NCBI RefSeq assembly: GCF_026339935.1
Contig: NZ_JAPEPX010000001.1
Span: 4,831,501-4,895,500, forward strand
DNA from: Streptomyces sp. NBC_01551
GTDB taxonomy: Bacteria; Actinomycetota; Actinomycetes; Streptomycetales; Streptomycetaceae
Length of the DNA stretch: 64,000 bases
Direction: 5' to 3'
In this document: positions 56,392 through 64,000 of the stretch, in pieces
How positions within the stretch are numbered: position 1 is the stretch's first letter
Layout of the letters: each line of letters begins with the position of its first letter
Made by a program: the position numbers and the translations under genes
The notes under the pieces: model-generated
The model's input: the letters and a program-made list of their open reading frames with translations, nothing else
What the model was told of the DNA's origin: nothing
Databases searched by the model: none

Positions 56392-58025
56392 TGGGGTTCG
56401 CGCGAGCCTGCTCGGTCGCCCTCGTGGGTGTCGACGGCGTGGTGGTGGAGGTCCAGGCCGACCTGGAGCCCGGGGTCGCGGCCTTCACCTTGGTGGGGCT
56501 GCCGGACAAGACCCTGGTCGAGAGCCGGGACCGGGTGCGGGCGGCCGTGGTGAACTCCGGCGCGACCTGGCCGCAGAAGAAGCTCACGGTCGGGCTCAGC
56601 CCGGCCTCCGTGCCCAAGTCGGGCGCCGGCTTCGATCTCGCCGTGGCCGCGGCGGTGCTCGGGGCCGCCGAGGTGGTCGACCCCGGAGCGATCGCCGATC
56701 TCGTACTGATCGGGGAGCTCGGCCTGGACGGCCGGGTGCGTCCCGTCCGGGGCATCCTGCCGGCGGTCCTCGCGGCGGCCGAGGCCGGGTACCGGCAGGT
56801 CGTGGTCCCGGAGCAGTGCGCGGCCGAGGCCGCGCTGGTCCCCGATGTGTCCGTGCTCGGGGTGCGCAGCCTGCGGCAGTTGATCGCGGTGCTGACCGAC
56901 GGGGTGGTGCCCGAGGAGGATCCGCCGGAACCCGCCGGGCGACCGGATCCGATGCTGGCCGGCCTGGTCGTGCCCGGCGCCGGACTCGGCACCGGACTCG
57001 CCCGGGGCGTGGGGGGCGAGGGCGAGGCCCCGGACCACCCCGATCTCGCCGACGTCGCCGGACAGTACGGCGCCCGCCGGGCCCTGGAGGTGGCCGCCTC
57101 CGGGGGACACCACCTCTTCCTGAGCGGGCCACCGGGCGCGGGCAAGACGATGCTGGCCGAGCGGCTCCCGTGGATCCTGCCGCCGCTCACCCGGCAGGAC
57201 TCCCTGGAGGTCACGGCCGTCCACTCGGTCGCGGGAATCCTTCCGCCCGGCGAACCGCTGGTGGGCAGGCCCCCGTACTGCGCCCCGCACCACTCGGCCA
57301 CCATGCAGTCCCTGGTCGGGGGCGGGGCCGGAGTGCCCAGGCCGGGGGCGGTCTCCCTGGCTCATCGAGGCGTGCTCTTCCTCGACGAGGCCGCCGAGTT
57401 CAGCACCAAGGCCCTGGACGCGCTGCGCCAGCCACTGGAGTCGGGGCACGTCGTCATCGCCCGGGCCGCCGGGGTGGTACGGCTGCCGGCCAGGTTCCTG
57501 ATGCTGCTCGCGGCGAACCCCTGCCCGTGCGGGAGGCACAGCCTGCAAGGGGCCGGCTGCGAATGCCCGGCCTCCGTCGTGCGGCGCTACCAGGGGAGGC
57601 TGTCCGGGCCGCTGCTCGACCGGGTGGACCTGCGGGTGGAGGTCGAGCCGGTCACCCGGTCCGACCTGCTGGGCCGGGGCGGCCGCGGGGAGAGCACGGC
57701 GACCGTCGCCGACCGCGTCCGCGAAGCCAGGGACCGGGCCGCGGCGCGGCTCGCGGACACCCCGTGGCGGCTCAACGCGGAGGTGCCGGGGCACGAGCTG
57801 CGGACCCGCTGGCCGGCCGGCCCCGGAGCGCTGGCCCAGGCCGAGCGGGACCTGGAACGGGGGCTGCTCACCGCGCGCGGGCTGGACCGGGTCCTACGGG
57901 TCGCCTGGACCGTGGCCGACCTGCGGGGCCGGGACCGCCCCGACGCGCCGGACGTGGCCGTAGCCCTGGAACTCCGCACCGGCATCGCCCGCGGTGCCAC
58001 CCTCCCTCCGGGAGCCGGATCATGA
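56391..58025 (+). CDS. comM: YifB/ComM-family Mg-chelatase-like AAA ATPase
   Basis: 544 residues. An N-terminal Lon-protease-like domain (about 1-170, FTLVGLPDKTLVESRDRV) precedes the AAA+ module with SGPPGAGKTMLAERLPWI, GVLFLDEAAEF, and a cysteine cluster (NPCPCGRHSLQGAGCECP). ComM is a hexameric helicase promoting branch migration in natural transformation of Gram-negatives; its role in streptomycetes is unknown. It overlaps yraN by TGATG and dprA by ATGA. Confidence 0.92.
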   Translation: MGFARACSVALVGVDGVVVEVQADLEPGVAAFTLVGLPDKTLVESRDRVRAAVVNSGATWPQKKLTVGLSPASVPKSGAGFDLAVAAAVLGAAEVVDPGAIADLVLIGELGLDGRVRPVRGILPAVLAAAEAGYRQVVVPEQCAAEAALVPDVSVLGVRSLRQLIAVLTDGVVPEEDPPEPAGRPDPMLAGLVVPGAGLGTGLARGVGGEGEAPDHPDLADVAGQYGARRALEVAASGGHHLFLSGPPGAGKTMLAERLPWILPPLTRQDSLEVTAVHSVAGILPPGEPLVGRPPYCAPHHSATMQSLVGGGAGVPRPGAVSLAHRGVLFLDEAAEFSTKALDALRQPLESGHVVIARAAGVVRLPARFLMLLAANPCPCGRHSLQGAGCECPASVVRRYQGRLSGPLLDRVDLRVEVEPVTRSDLLGRGGRGESTATVADRVREARDRAAARLADTPWRLNAEVPGHELRTRWPAGPGALAQAERDLERGLLTARGLDRVLRVAWTVADLRGRDRPDAPDVAVALELRTGIARGATLPPGAGS

Positions 58026-59854
58026 CCCCCACCAACCAGCGCCCACCGGAGCCCGAGCGCGCGCAAACCCTGGCGCACACCCCGCCCCGGGATCCGACCC
58101 CGGACCGACCACCGGGGCACGTCCCGCCTCGGGATCCGGCCCTGAGCCAAACACCGGGGCACGCCCCGCTTCGAGAGCCGGAGTTGGGGCGGTCACCAGG
58201 CCATGAGCCCGGGCTCGCAGCAGAGCCGGGCCTTGTGCCCGAGCCAGGTCCTGCGCCGAAGTCCGGGCCGGGGCCCGGGCCTGGGCCCGCCCCGACCCCT
58301 GGGCCGGTGGAGGAGTGGGAGCCGGCACCGGAGCCTGGACCCGGGCGTGCGTCCGAGCCCGAGCCGGGGGCAGAGTCTGCGTCCGAGCCTGGGCCCGGGG
58401 CGGGGCCGGAGTTGAAACGGGCATCCGTGCCCGCGCCTGGACTGGCACCCGGTCCCGGGCCGGTACCCGGACCACGGACTGGCTTGGTGTCCGGCTTCGC
58501 GCCCGGACCGGAGTCCGGGCACGAGCCCGTGCCCGGGCCGGAGTCGGAGCCGGAGGCGGGGTCTGGGACTGCGTCGAAGCCGGGGCCGGGGCCGGGGCCG
58601 GGACCCGGGCCTGGGGGCGGGGCGCGGACGTGGACGGGAGTGGGGCCTGGGGCCGGGCCGAGCGGTGGGTCGGGGGAGCAAGGGCGTGAGGTCGAGGGCG
58701 AGGTGTTGGCTCGGGTTGCGTTGACCCGGGTGTTGGAGCCCGGGGAGGAGCATGGGGGGCGGTGGCTTCGGGTGTTCGGGGCGGTTGGGTTGATGCGGTT
58801 GCTGACCGGGGCTGAGGTTGAGGCCGGGACGTTGACCGGAGTGGGGGCCGAGCGGCTTGCCGGGTACCGGAGGCGGGCCGTGCTTGCCGACCCGCGGCGG
58901 GATCTCGCCGCGGCCGCCGCGTCGGGCGCGCGGTTCATCTGCCCGGGGTCGCCGGAGTGGCCGAGCCAGTTGGACGACCTGGGCGACGCGCGGCCCGTCG
59001 GGCTGTGGGTCCGGGGGCGGCCGAACCTGCGGACCTGGGCGTTGCGCTCCGTCGCCGTGGTCGGCGCGCGGGCCTGCACCTCGTACGGGGCGCACATGGC
59101 GCAGACCCTGGCCGCCGGGCTCGCCGAGCGCGGCTGGGTGGTGGTCTCCGGAGCGGCGTTCGGGATCGACGGCGCCGCGCACCGGGGCGCCCTCGCCTCC
59201 GGCGGGGCCACGGTCGCGGTGCTCGCCTGCGGGGTGGACGTGGCCTACCCCCGCGGACACGCCGGGCTGCTCGGCCGGATCGCCGGCCAGGGGCTCGTCG
59301 TCGGGGAGCTGCCACCGGGGAGCCACCCCACGCCAAGCCGGTTCGTGCTGCGCAACCGTGTCATCGCCGCCCTCACCCGGGGGACGGTGGTGGTCGAGGC
59401 GGCCCACCGCAGCGGCTCGCTCGTCACCGCCCGCCGGGCCCAGCGGCTGGGCCGGCTCACCATGGGCATTCCCGGCCCGGCCACCAGCGGGCTCTCCGCC
59501 GGGGTGCACGAGCTGCTCCGCGGCGAGGCGGCGCTGGTCACCGACGCCGCCGAGGTGATCGAACTGGTCGGCGGCATCGGTGAGCTGGCTCCCGAGCGGC
59601 GTGGGCCCGTCCTCGCCCGCGACCTGCTCGACCCGGAGACGGTCCGGGTCCTCGAAGCCCTCCCGGCCGGCCGCCTCGCGAACGTGGCGGAGGTGGCCCT
59701 CGCCGCAGCCACCGGCACCGATGAAGTCATCGGCAGACTGTACGAACTTCACTCTCTGGGGTTCGTCGAACGGCAGGGCGACGGCTGGCAGTTGACCAGG
59801 CAGACACCTGGAAGAGGCATACAAACGGACACCCCCCGGCGAGGCGGTCGTTGA
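58022..59854 (+). CDS. dprA: DprA/Smf-like protein with a long Pro/Gly-rich N-terminal extension
   Basis: 610 residues, whereas DprA is usually 300-400. Residues about 1-222 are low-complexity Pro/Gly/Glu repeats (PGPGPGPAPTPGP type). After that come a helical N-domain, the Rossmann-like core SVAVVGARACTSYG, VVSGAAFGIDGAAHRGAL, GVDVAYPRGHAGL, NRVIAALTRG, and a C-terminal winged helix (TDEVIGRLYELHSLGFVERQ). DprA loads RecA on single-stranded DNA. The ATG at 58022 overlaps the comM stop. A start within the repeat (around 58680) would remove the extension. Confidence 0.88.
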   Translation: MTPTNQRPPEPERAQTLAHTPPRDPTPDRPPGHVPPRDPALSQTPGHAPLREPELGRSPGHEPGLAAEPGLVPEPGPAPKSGPGPGPGPAPTPGPVEEWEPAPEPGPGRASEPEPGAESASEPGPGAGPELKRASVPAPGLAPGPGPVPGPRTGLVSGFAPGPESGHEPVPGPESEPEAGSGTASKPGPGPGPGPGPGGGARTWTGVGPGAGPSGGSGEQGREVEGEVLARVALTRVLEPGEEHGGRWLRVFGAVGLMRLLTGAEVEAGTLTGVGAERLAGYRRRAVLADPRRDLAAAAASGARFICPGSPEWPSQLDDLGDARPVGLWVRGRPNLRTWALRSVAVVGARACTSYGAHMAQTLAAGLAERGWVVVSGAAFGIDGAAHRGALASGGATVAVLACGVDVAYPRGHAGLLGRIAGQGLVVGELPPGSHPTPSRFVLRNRVIAALTRGTVVVEAAHRSGSLVTARRAQRLGRLTMGIPGPATSGLSAGVHELLRGEAALVTDAAEVIELVGGIGELAPERRGPVLARDLLDPETVRVLEALPAGRLANVAEVALAAATGTDEVIGRLYELHSLGFVERQGDGWQLTRQTPGRGIQTDTPRRGGR

Positions 59855-60063
59855 CCTGGGGCGTTCCGGTGAAAGAGTGAAGCCGATGAGAGACGCGGTC
59901 TTCCCGGTGGCGGTCGCCGGGACCGAGCGCCAGGCGCCGGTCCCGGGTCGTCCGCGCGAGTCCGGACGCCCCTGCACCCCCGCGCGATCCCGTACTCTTC
60001 GCGCACCGCGACACTTCCGTCACGCTACGCTCCCAAGGAATCCCGCTCCGGCAAAGGCGAAGC

Positions 60064-60900
60064 ATGCCCCAGCACACCTCAGGGTCTGACCGCGCTGCGG
60101 TGCCCCCCGCTGCCCGCGGCAGCGTGCGGTCCACCGCGCCCTCGTCCCTGGAGGCACTCTGGCGCTCGTACAAGGAATCGGGTGACGAGCGGCTGCGACA
60201 GCAGCTGATCCTGCACTACTCGCCCCTGGTGAAGTACGTGGCAGGCCGGGTCAGCGTCGGTCTGCCGCCCAACGTGGAGCAGGCCGACTTCGTCTCCTCC
60301 GGGGTCTTCGGGCTGATCGACGCCATCGAGAAGTTCGACATCGACCGCTCCATCAAGTTCGAGACGTACGCGATCACCCGGATCCGGGGCGCGATGATCG
60401 ACGAACTGCGCGCGCTGGACTGGATCCCGCGCTCCGTCCGCCAGAAGGCGCGGGCCGTGGAGCGGGCCTACGCCACGCTGGAAGCCCAGCTGCGGCGCAC
60501 GCCGACGGAGTGCGAGGTCGCCGACGAGATGGGGATCGCCGTCGAGGAACTCCACACCGTCTTCAGCCAGTTGTCCCTCGCCAACGTGGTCGCGCTGGAC
60601 GAGCTGCTGCACGTCGGCGGCGAGGGCGGAGACCGCCTGTCGCTGATGGACACCCTGGAGGACACCGCCGCCGACAACCCGGTGGAGGTGGCCGAGGACC
60701 GCGAGCTGCGCCGGCTGCTGGCCCGGGCGATCAACACCCTGCCCGAGCGCGAGAAGACGGTGGTGACCCTCTATTACTACGAGGGGCTCACGCTGGCCGA
60801 GATCGGCAACGTGTTGGGCGTCACCGAGAGCCGGGTCAGCCAGATCCACACCAAGTCGGTGCTGCAGCTGCGGGCGAAGCTGGCGGATGTCGGCAGATGA
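60064..60900 (+). CDS. whiG: RNA polymerase sigma factor WhiG
   Basis: 278 residues, FliA-class sigma. Region 2 ([44 protein letters not shown]), region 3 ([15 protein letters not shown]) and region 4 ([38 protein letters not shown]) are complete. WhiG commits aerial hyphae to sporulation and drives whiH and whiI. In S. coelicolor it is held by RsiG bound to c-di-GMP; no anti-sigma gene is seen here. A 209-base region with no clear element lies upstream. Confidence 0.95.
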   Translation: MPQHTSGSDRAAVPPAARGSVRSTAPSSLEALWRSYKESGDERLRQQLILHYSPLVKYVAGRVSVGLPPNVEQADFVSSGVFGLIDAIEKFDIDRSIKFETYAITRIRGAMIDELRALDWIPRSVRQKARAVERAYATLEAQLRRTPTECEVADEMGIAVEELHTVFSQLSLANVVALDELLHVGGEGGDRLSLMDTLEDTAADNPVEVAEDRELRRLLARAINTLPEREKTVVTLYYYEGLTLAEIGNVLGVTESRVSQIHTKSVLQLRAKLADVGR

Positions 60901-62026
60901 CGGCCGTTGGTCTTGCGCACGTCCGTAGAGTGGACGTGTGCCCAGGATTCGAGCGGCCTCCGTGGCCGAGCACCGGTCGATGCAGCGCGGCGCCCTGTTG
61001 GACGCCGCGCGTTCCCTGTTGTCCGAAGGCGGTACGGAGGCGCTGACCTTCCCCGCCCTCGCGGAGCGGACCGGCCTCGCCCGGTCGTCCGTGTACGAGT
61101 ACTTCCGCTCCCGCGCGGCCGTGGTCGAAGAGCTGTGCGCGGTCGACTTCCCCGTCTGGGCCGCCGAGATCGAGGCGGCGATGGAGGCGGCGCAGTCGCC
61201 GGAGGCGAAGATCGAGGCCTATGTGCGCAGCCAGCTGGCACTGGTCGGGGACCGGCGGCACCGGGCCGTGGTGGCGATCTCGGCGAGCGAGCTGGACGCC
61301 GGGGCGCGGGAGAAGATCCGCGCGGCGCACGGCGGGCTGGTCGCGATGATCGTCGAGGCGCTGGGGGCGCTGGGCCGGCCGGAGCCGCGGCTCGCGGCGA
61401 TGCTGCTGCAGGGGGTCGTGGACGCGGCGGTCCGACGGATCGAGCTGGGCGCGGCCGAGGACCCCGAGGTCGTGACGGAGACCGCCGTCTCCATGGCCCT
61501 GCGCGGCGTCACCGGATAGTCCCGGCCATCCCGCGGAGGCGGGTACCGGAGCCGGTGCCGACGGCAGCAGGCGTGGTGTCGGGCGGGGGAGCAGCGCCAG
61601 CGGGTTGAGATAGGTGTCGCCCGCCAGCAGGCCCCAGTGGAGGCAAGGCTCGGAGCAGTGGGCGCCCTCGGCGAGGATCCCGACGACCTGGCCCGCCGCC
61701 ACCTCCTCACCCTCCGCGACGAGCGGCCGGACCGGTTCGTACGTGGTGCGCAGGCCCCCCGGGAGGGTCAGGGAGAGCACCCCGCGCCCCGCCACGGGAC
61801 CGGCGAAGTACACCCGGCCCGGGCCGACGGCGCGGACCTCCGCGCCCACCGGGGCCGCCAGGTCCACGCCGCGGTGCCCGGCGGCGTACGGCCCGGGCGG
61901 CGGGTCCCACCACCGCACCACGGCCAGCGGCGCGGGCAGCGGCCGGACCCCGGGCGAGTCGGCCGGGGGCTGAACCCCGGGCAGGGCGGTCAGGGTCAGG
62001 AGCAGGCTGAGCAGCAAGGTCGTCAT
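60836..62026 (-). CDS. LytM/M23-like protein, catalytically degenerate, with an overlong C-terminus
   Basis: 396 residues as read. A signal sequence ([18 protein letters not shown]) precedes the LytM domain (about 47-145). The zinc ligands His51 and Asp55 (HRGVD) and His130 (CLHWG) remain, but the catalytic His of HxH is Cys128, and the other catalytic His position is Glu97 (TTYEP). It is probably an inactive, regulatory LytM. After residue about 165 the frame runs antisense across tetR and into the end of whiG with no stop until 60836. The natural end is probably near 61520, so the last 200 residues are doubtful. Confidence 0.7.
   Translation of the reverse strand: MTTLLLSLLLTLTALPGVQPPADSPGVRPLPAPLAVVRWWDPPPGPYAAGHRGVDLAAPVGAEVRAVGPGRVYFAGPVAGRGVLSLTLPGGLRTTYEPVRPLVAEGEEVAAGQVVGILAEGAHCSEPCLHWGLLAGDTYLNPLALLPRPTPRLLPSAPAPVPASAGWPGLSGDAAQGHGDGGLRHDLGVLGRAQLDPSDRRVHDPLQQHRREPRLRPAQRPQRLDDHRDQPAVRRADLLPRPGVQLARRDRHHGPVPPVPDQCQLAAHIGLDLRLRRLRRLHRRLDLGGPDGEVDRAQLFDHGRAGAEVLVHGRPGEAGPLREGGEGQRLRTAFGQQGTRGVQQGAALHRPVLGHGGRSNPGHTSTLRTCARPTAVICRHPPASPAAAAPTWCGSG
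60938..61519 (+). CDS. TetR-family transcriptional regulator
   Basis: 193 residues from GTG 60938. The N-terminal helix-turn-helix [30 protein letters not shown] is typical, followed by a helical ligand domain ([21 protein letters not shown]). It lies 37 bases after whiG. The ligand and targets are unknown. The whole gene is covered on the opposite strand by the open C-terminal frame of the LytM-like gene. Confidence 0.85.
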   Translation: MPRIRAASVAEHRSMQRGALLDAARSLLSEGGTEALTFPALAERTGLARSSVYEYFRSRAAVVEELCAVDFPVWAAEIEAAMEAAQSPEAKIEAYVRSQLALVGDRRHRAVVAISASELDAGAREKIRAAHGGLVAMIVEALGALGRPEPRLAAMLLQGVVDAAVRRIELGAAEDPEVVTETAVSMALRGVTG

Positions 62027-62125
62027 GCCCCTCAGCGTCCCGCCCCGGCCCGTCGGCGGACCCTCGCCTGTGGACGGACCGGCCGTTGTGGACAAGCGCG
62101 TCACCCGGCATACCGCCGGGTCCCG

Positions 62126-62131
62126 TACACT
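62126..62131 (+). promoter_or_regulatory. -10 candidate for rpsB
   Basis: TACACT with a preceding CCCG, about 147 bases upstream of the rpsB ATG. The only -35-like element is weak (TCACCC at 62101). Confidence 0.4.
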
Positions 62132-62200
62132 TCTTGTGGCGATCCGGGTCACCGGGTCGACTTCGCACGCCCCAGCAGCAGCCGGTCAGGCCGCGTGCCA

Positions 62201-62260
62201 GCGTCTCTCGGTCCCCTTTTCGGGGGCAGGACGCAGCGGGGCGTCAGGAACCAAACCGAG
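62201..62260 (+). promoter_or_regulatory. Structured rpsB leader
   Basis: CTCGGT (62207-62212) can pair with ACCGAG (62255-62260). Inside are a CCCC/GGGG hairpin (62213-62225) and a GACGC/GCGTC hairpin (62230-62245). S2 autoregulates rpsB in many bacteria through such leaders; here this is inferred from structure only. Confidence 0.5.
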
Positions 62261-62277
62261 AAAACAAGGAGATGGCC

Positions 62278-63171
62278 ATGGCCGTCGTAACGATGCGGGA
62301 GCTGCTGGAAAGCGGCGTCCACTTCGGTCACCAGACCCGCCGCTGGAACCCGAAGATGAAGCGCTTCATCTTCACGGAGCGCAACGGCATCTACATCATC
62401 GACCTGCTCCAGTCGCTGTCGTACATCGACCGCGCCTACGAGTTCGTGAAGGAGACCGTCGCGCACGGTGGCTCCATCATGTTCGTCGGTACCAAGAAGC
62501 AGGCCCAGGAGGCCATCGCCGAGCAGGCGACGCGCGTTGGCATGCCGTACGTCAACCAGCGCTGGCTCGGTGGCATGCTCACCAACTTCTCGACCGTCTA
62601 CAAGCGCCTTCAGCGTCTGAAGGAGCTTGAGGCGATCGACTTCGAGGACGTCGCCGCCTCGGGTCTCACCAAGAAGGAGCTCCTGGTCCTCTCCCGCGAG
62701 AAGACCAAGCTGGAGAAGACCCTCGGTGGTATCCGCGAGATGTCGAAGGTCCCCAGCGCCGTCTGGATCGTCGACACCAAGAAGGAGCACATCGCCGTCG
62801 GTGAGGCGCGCAAGCTCCACATCCCGGTCGTCGCGATCCTCGACACCAACTGTGACCCCGACGAGGTCGACTACAAGATCCCGGGCAACGACGACGCGAT
62901 CCGCTCCGTCACCCTGCTCACCCGCGTGATCGCCGACGCCGTCGCCGAGGGCCTCATCGCCCGCTCCGGCGCCGCGACCGGCGACTCGAAGCCGGGCGAG
63001 AAGGCCGCCGCCGAGCCGCTCGCCGAGTGGGAGCGCGACCTGCTCGAGGGCGAGAAGAAGGCCGACGACGCTGAGGCCGCCCCGGCCGAGGCCGCCGCCG
63101 AGGCCCCGGCCGCCGAAGCTGTCGAGGCCCCGGCCGCCGACGCCCCGGCCGCCGACGCCGAGCAGGCCTGA
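62278..63171 (+). CDS. rpsB: 30S ribosomal protein S2
   Basis: 297 residues. The S2 core is clear: [43 protein letters not shown] and a Zn/nucleotide-fold [16 protein letters not shown]. The actinobacterial C-terminal Ala/Glu/Pro tail follows ([19 protein letters not shown]). ATG 62278 is six bases after AAGGAG; the upstream ATG 62272 is too close. It forms an operon with tsf. Confidence 0.97.
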   Translation: MAVVTMRELLESGVHFGHQTRRWNPKMKRFIFTERNGIYIIDLLQSLSYIDRAYEFVKETVAHGGSIMFVGTKKQAQEAIAEQATRVGMPYVNQRWLGGMLTNFSTVYKRLQRLKELEAIDFEDVAASGLTKKELLVLSREKTKLEKTLGGIREMSKVPSAVWIVDTKKEHIAVGEARKLHIPVVAILDTNCDPDEVDYKIPGNDDAIRSVTLLTRVIADAVAEGLIARSGAATGDSKPGEKAAAEPLAEWERDLLEGEKKADDAEAAPAEAAAEAPAAEAVEAPAADAPAADAEQA

Positions 63172-63183
63172 CCCACTGAGAGC

Positions 63184-63205
63184 GCCCGGCGTTCACGCGC
63201 CGGGC
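63184..63205 (+). terminator. Hairpin between rpsB and tsf
   Basis: GCCCGGCG (63184-63191) and CGCCGGGC (63198-63205) around TTCACG, with no T-run. It is probably an attenuator that sets S2 versus EF-Ts levels rather than a full stop. Confidence 0.6.
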
Positions 63206-63306
63206 ACTCACAGCACGGACGATGACGGCGGGGGAGCCGCGCCACAAGCGCGTCTCCTCCGCCGTTCACCCGTAGATCTACGACTTCGAGAGAGAATCAC
63301 AGACTC

Positions 63307-64000
63307 ATGGCGAACTACACCGCCGCTGACGTCAAGAAGCTCCGCGAGCTCACCGGCGCCGGCATGATGGACTGCAAGAAGGCCCTGGTCGAGTCCGACG
63401 GCGACGTCGACAAGGCTGTCGAGGCCCTGCGCATCAAGGGTCAGAAGGGCGTCGCCAAGCGCGAGGGCCGTTCTGCCGAGAACGGCGCCGTCGTCTCCCT
63501 GATCAGCGACGACAACACCTCCGGTGTTCTGGTCGAGCTGAAGTGCGAGACGGACTTCGTCGCCAAGGGTGACAAGTTCCAGGCCGTCGCCAACCAGCTG
63601 GCCGCGCACGTCGCCGCCACCTCCCCCGCCGACATCGAGGCGCTCCTCGCGTCCGAGATCGAGGCCGGCAAGACCGTCCAGGCGTTCGTGGACGAGGCCA
63701 ACGCCAACCTCGGCGAGAAGATCGTCCTGGACCGCTTCACGCAGTTCACCGGCGGCTACGTCGCGGCGTACATGCACCGCACCATGCCCGACCTGCCGTT
63801 CCAGATCGGTGTCCTCGTCGAGCTCGACAAGGAGAACGCCGAGGTCGCCCGCGGCATCGCGCAGCACATCGCCGCGTTCGCGCCGAAGTGGCTCTCCAAG
63901 GAAGACGTCCCGGCCGAGGTCGTCGAGTCCGAGCGCCGCGTCGCCGAAGAGGTCACCCGCGCCGAGGGCAAGCCCGAGGCCGCGCTCCCGAAGATCGTCG
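63307..64000 (+). CDS. tsf: Elongation factor Ts, 3' end cut by window edge
   Basis: The first 231 codons are present and the frame is open at the right edge. The N-terminal domain ADVKKLRELTGAGMMDCKKAL and the EF-Tu-contact motif KCETDFVAKG are intact. It recycles EF-Tu from GDP to GTP form. ATG 63307 is 136 bases after rpsB. Confidence 0.97.
   Translation, partial: MANYTAADVKKLRELTGAGMMDCKKALVESDGDVDKAVEALRIKGQKGVAKREGRSAENGAVVSLISDDNTSGVLVELKCETDFVAKGDKFQAVANQLAAHVAATSPADIEALLASEIEAGKTVQAFVDEANANLGEKIVLDRFTQFTGGYVAAYMHRTMPDLPFQIGVLVELDKENAEVARGIAQHIAAFAPKWLSKEDVPAEVVESERRVAEEVTRAEGKPEAALPKIV

Overview
This window is a core-chromosome segment of a Streptomyces-type actinobacterium. The evidence is very high GC, GTG/TTG starts, many GTGA/ATGA/TGATG stop-start overlaps, a sigma-WhiG gene, an nsdA-type developmental regulator, four clustered type I signal peptidases, a cofC gene for coenzyme F420, and a single TTA codon in all the coding sequence. 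No rRNA, tRNA, insertion sequence, prophage or CRISPR array was seen. The gene order from the DivIVA-like coiled-coil gene through DUF177, rpmF, rnc, mutM, acyP, smc, ftsY, amtB, glnK, glnD, ffh, rpsP, rplS, lepB, yraN and dprA to rpsB-tsf is the conserved actinobacterial backbone also known from mycobacteria.

Layout. 1-6.8 kb: cofC (cut by the left edge) is divergent from plsC-gpsA-ddl, followed by a DUF3515 lipoprotein, a stand-alone Lrp/AsnC RAM-domain gene and thiL-thiD. 6.9-12.4 kb: rpmB, a DAK2/FakA-type protein, recG, rsmD and coaD. 12.4-16.7 kb: a SepIVA/DivIVA-like protein, DUF177-rpmF-rnc, mutM, then an HxlR regulator and a secreted CAP-domain protein on the minus strand. 17.8-24.7 kb: acylphosphatase, a small coiled-coil protein, smc (with a large insertion in its hinge) and a GlcP-type sugar permease. 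24.7-29.4 kb: an NCS1 nucleobase permease plus luciferase-like oxidoreductase pair on the minus strand, ftsY, and a prim-pol-domain protein. 29.7-37.6 kb: nsdA, the nitrogen operon amtB-glnK-glnD, and ffh.

37.5-43.1 kb holds the least understood block: a six-gene minus-strand operon resembling the E. coli yhf cluster (PRD protein, DUF2620 protein, YhfT-like membrane protein, phosphotriesterase-homology protein and two PLP enzymes). The genes are mostly linked by one- to four-base overlaps and have no assigned pathway. 43.2-48.2 kb: an FtsH paralogue, a methyltransferase, proS and a SprT-like zinc protein. 48.5-55.9 kb: rpsP, a KH protein, rimM, trmD, rplS, four signal peptidases, a Nudix hydrolase and DUF2469. 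55.9-64 kb: yraN-comM-dprA (yraN carries the TTA codon), whiG, a TetR regulator, a degenerate LytM protein whose reading frame runs antisense across tetR, and rpsB-tsf (tsf cut by the right edge).

The genes combine translation and ribosome assembly, protein targeting and export (ffh, ftsY, signal peptidases), nitrogen sensing, chromosome maintenance (smc, recG, dprA, comM, mutM) and developmental control (nsdA, whiG, possible bldA dependence). A recurring oddity is expansion of low-complexity Pro/Gly/Ala coding sequence inside otherwise conserved proteins: the SMC hinge, the DprA N-terminus, the second signal peptidase N-terminus, a collagen-like loop in the fourth signal peptidase, and the tail of the phosphotriesterase homologue. 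In smc the insertion contains a copy of a palindromic repeat that also occurs between glnD and ffh.
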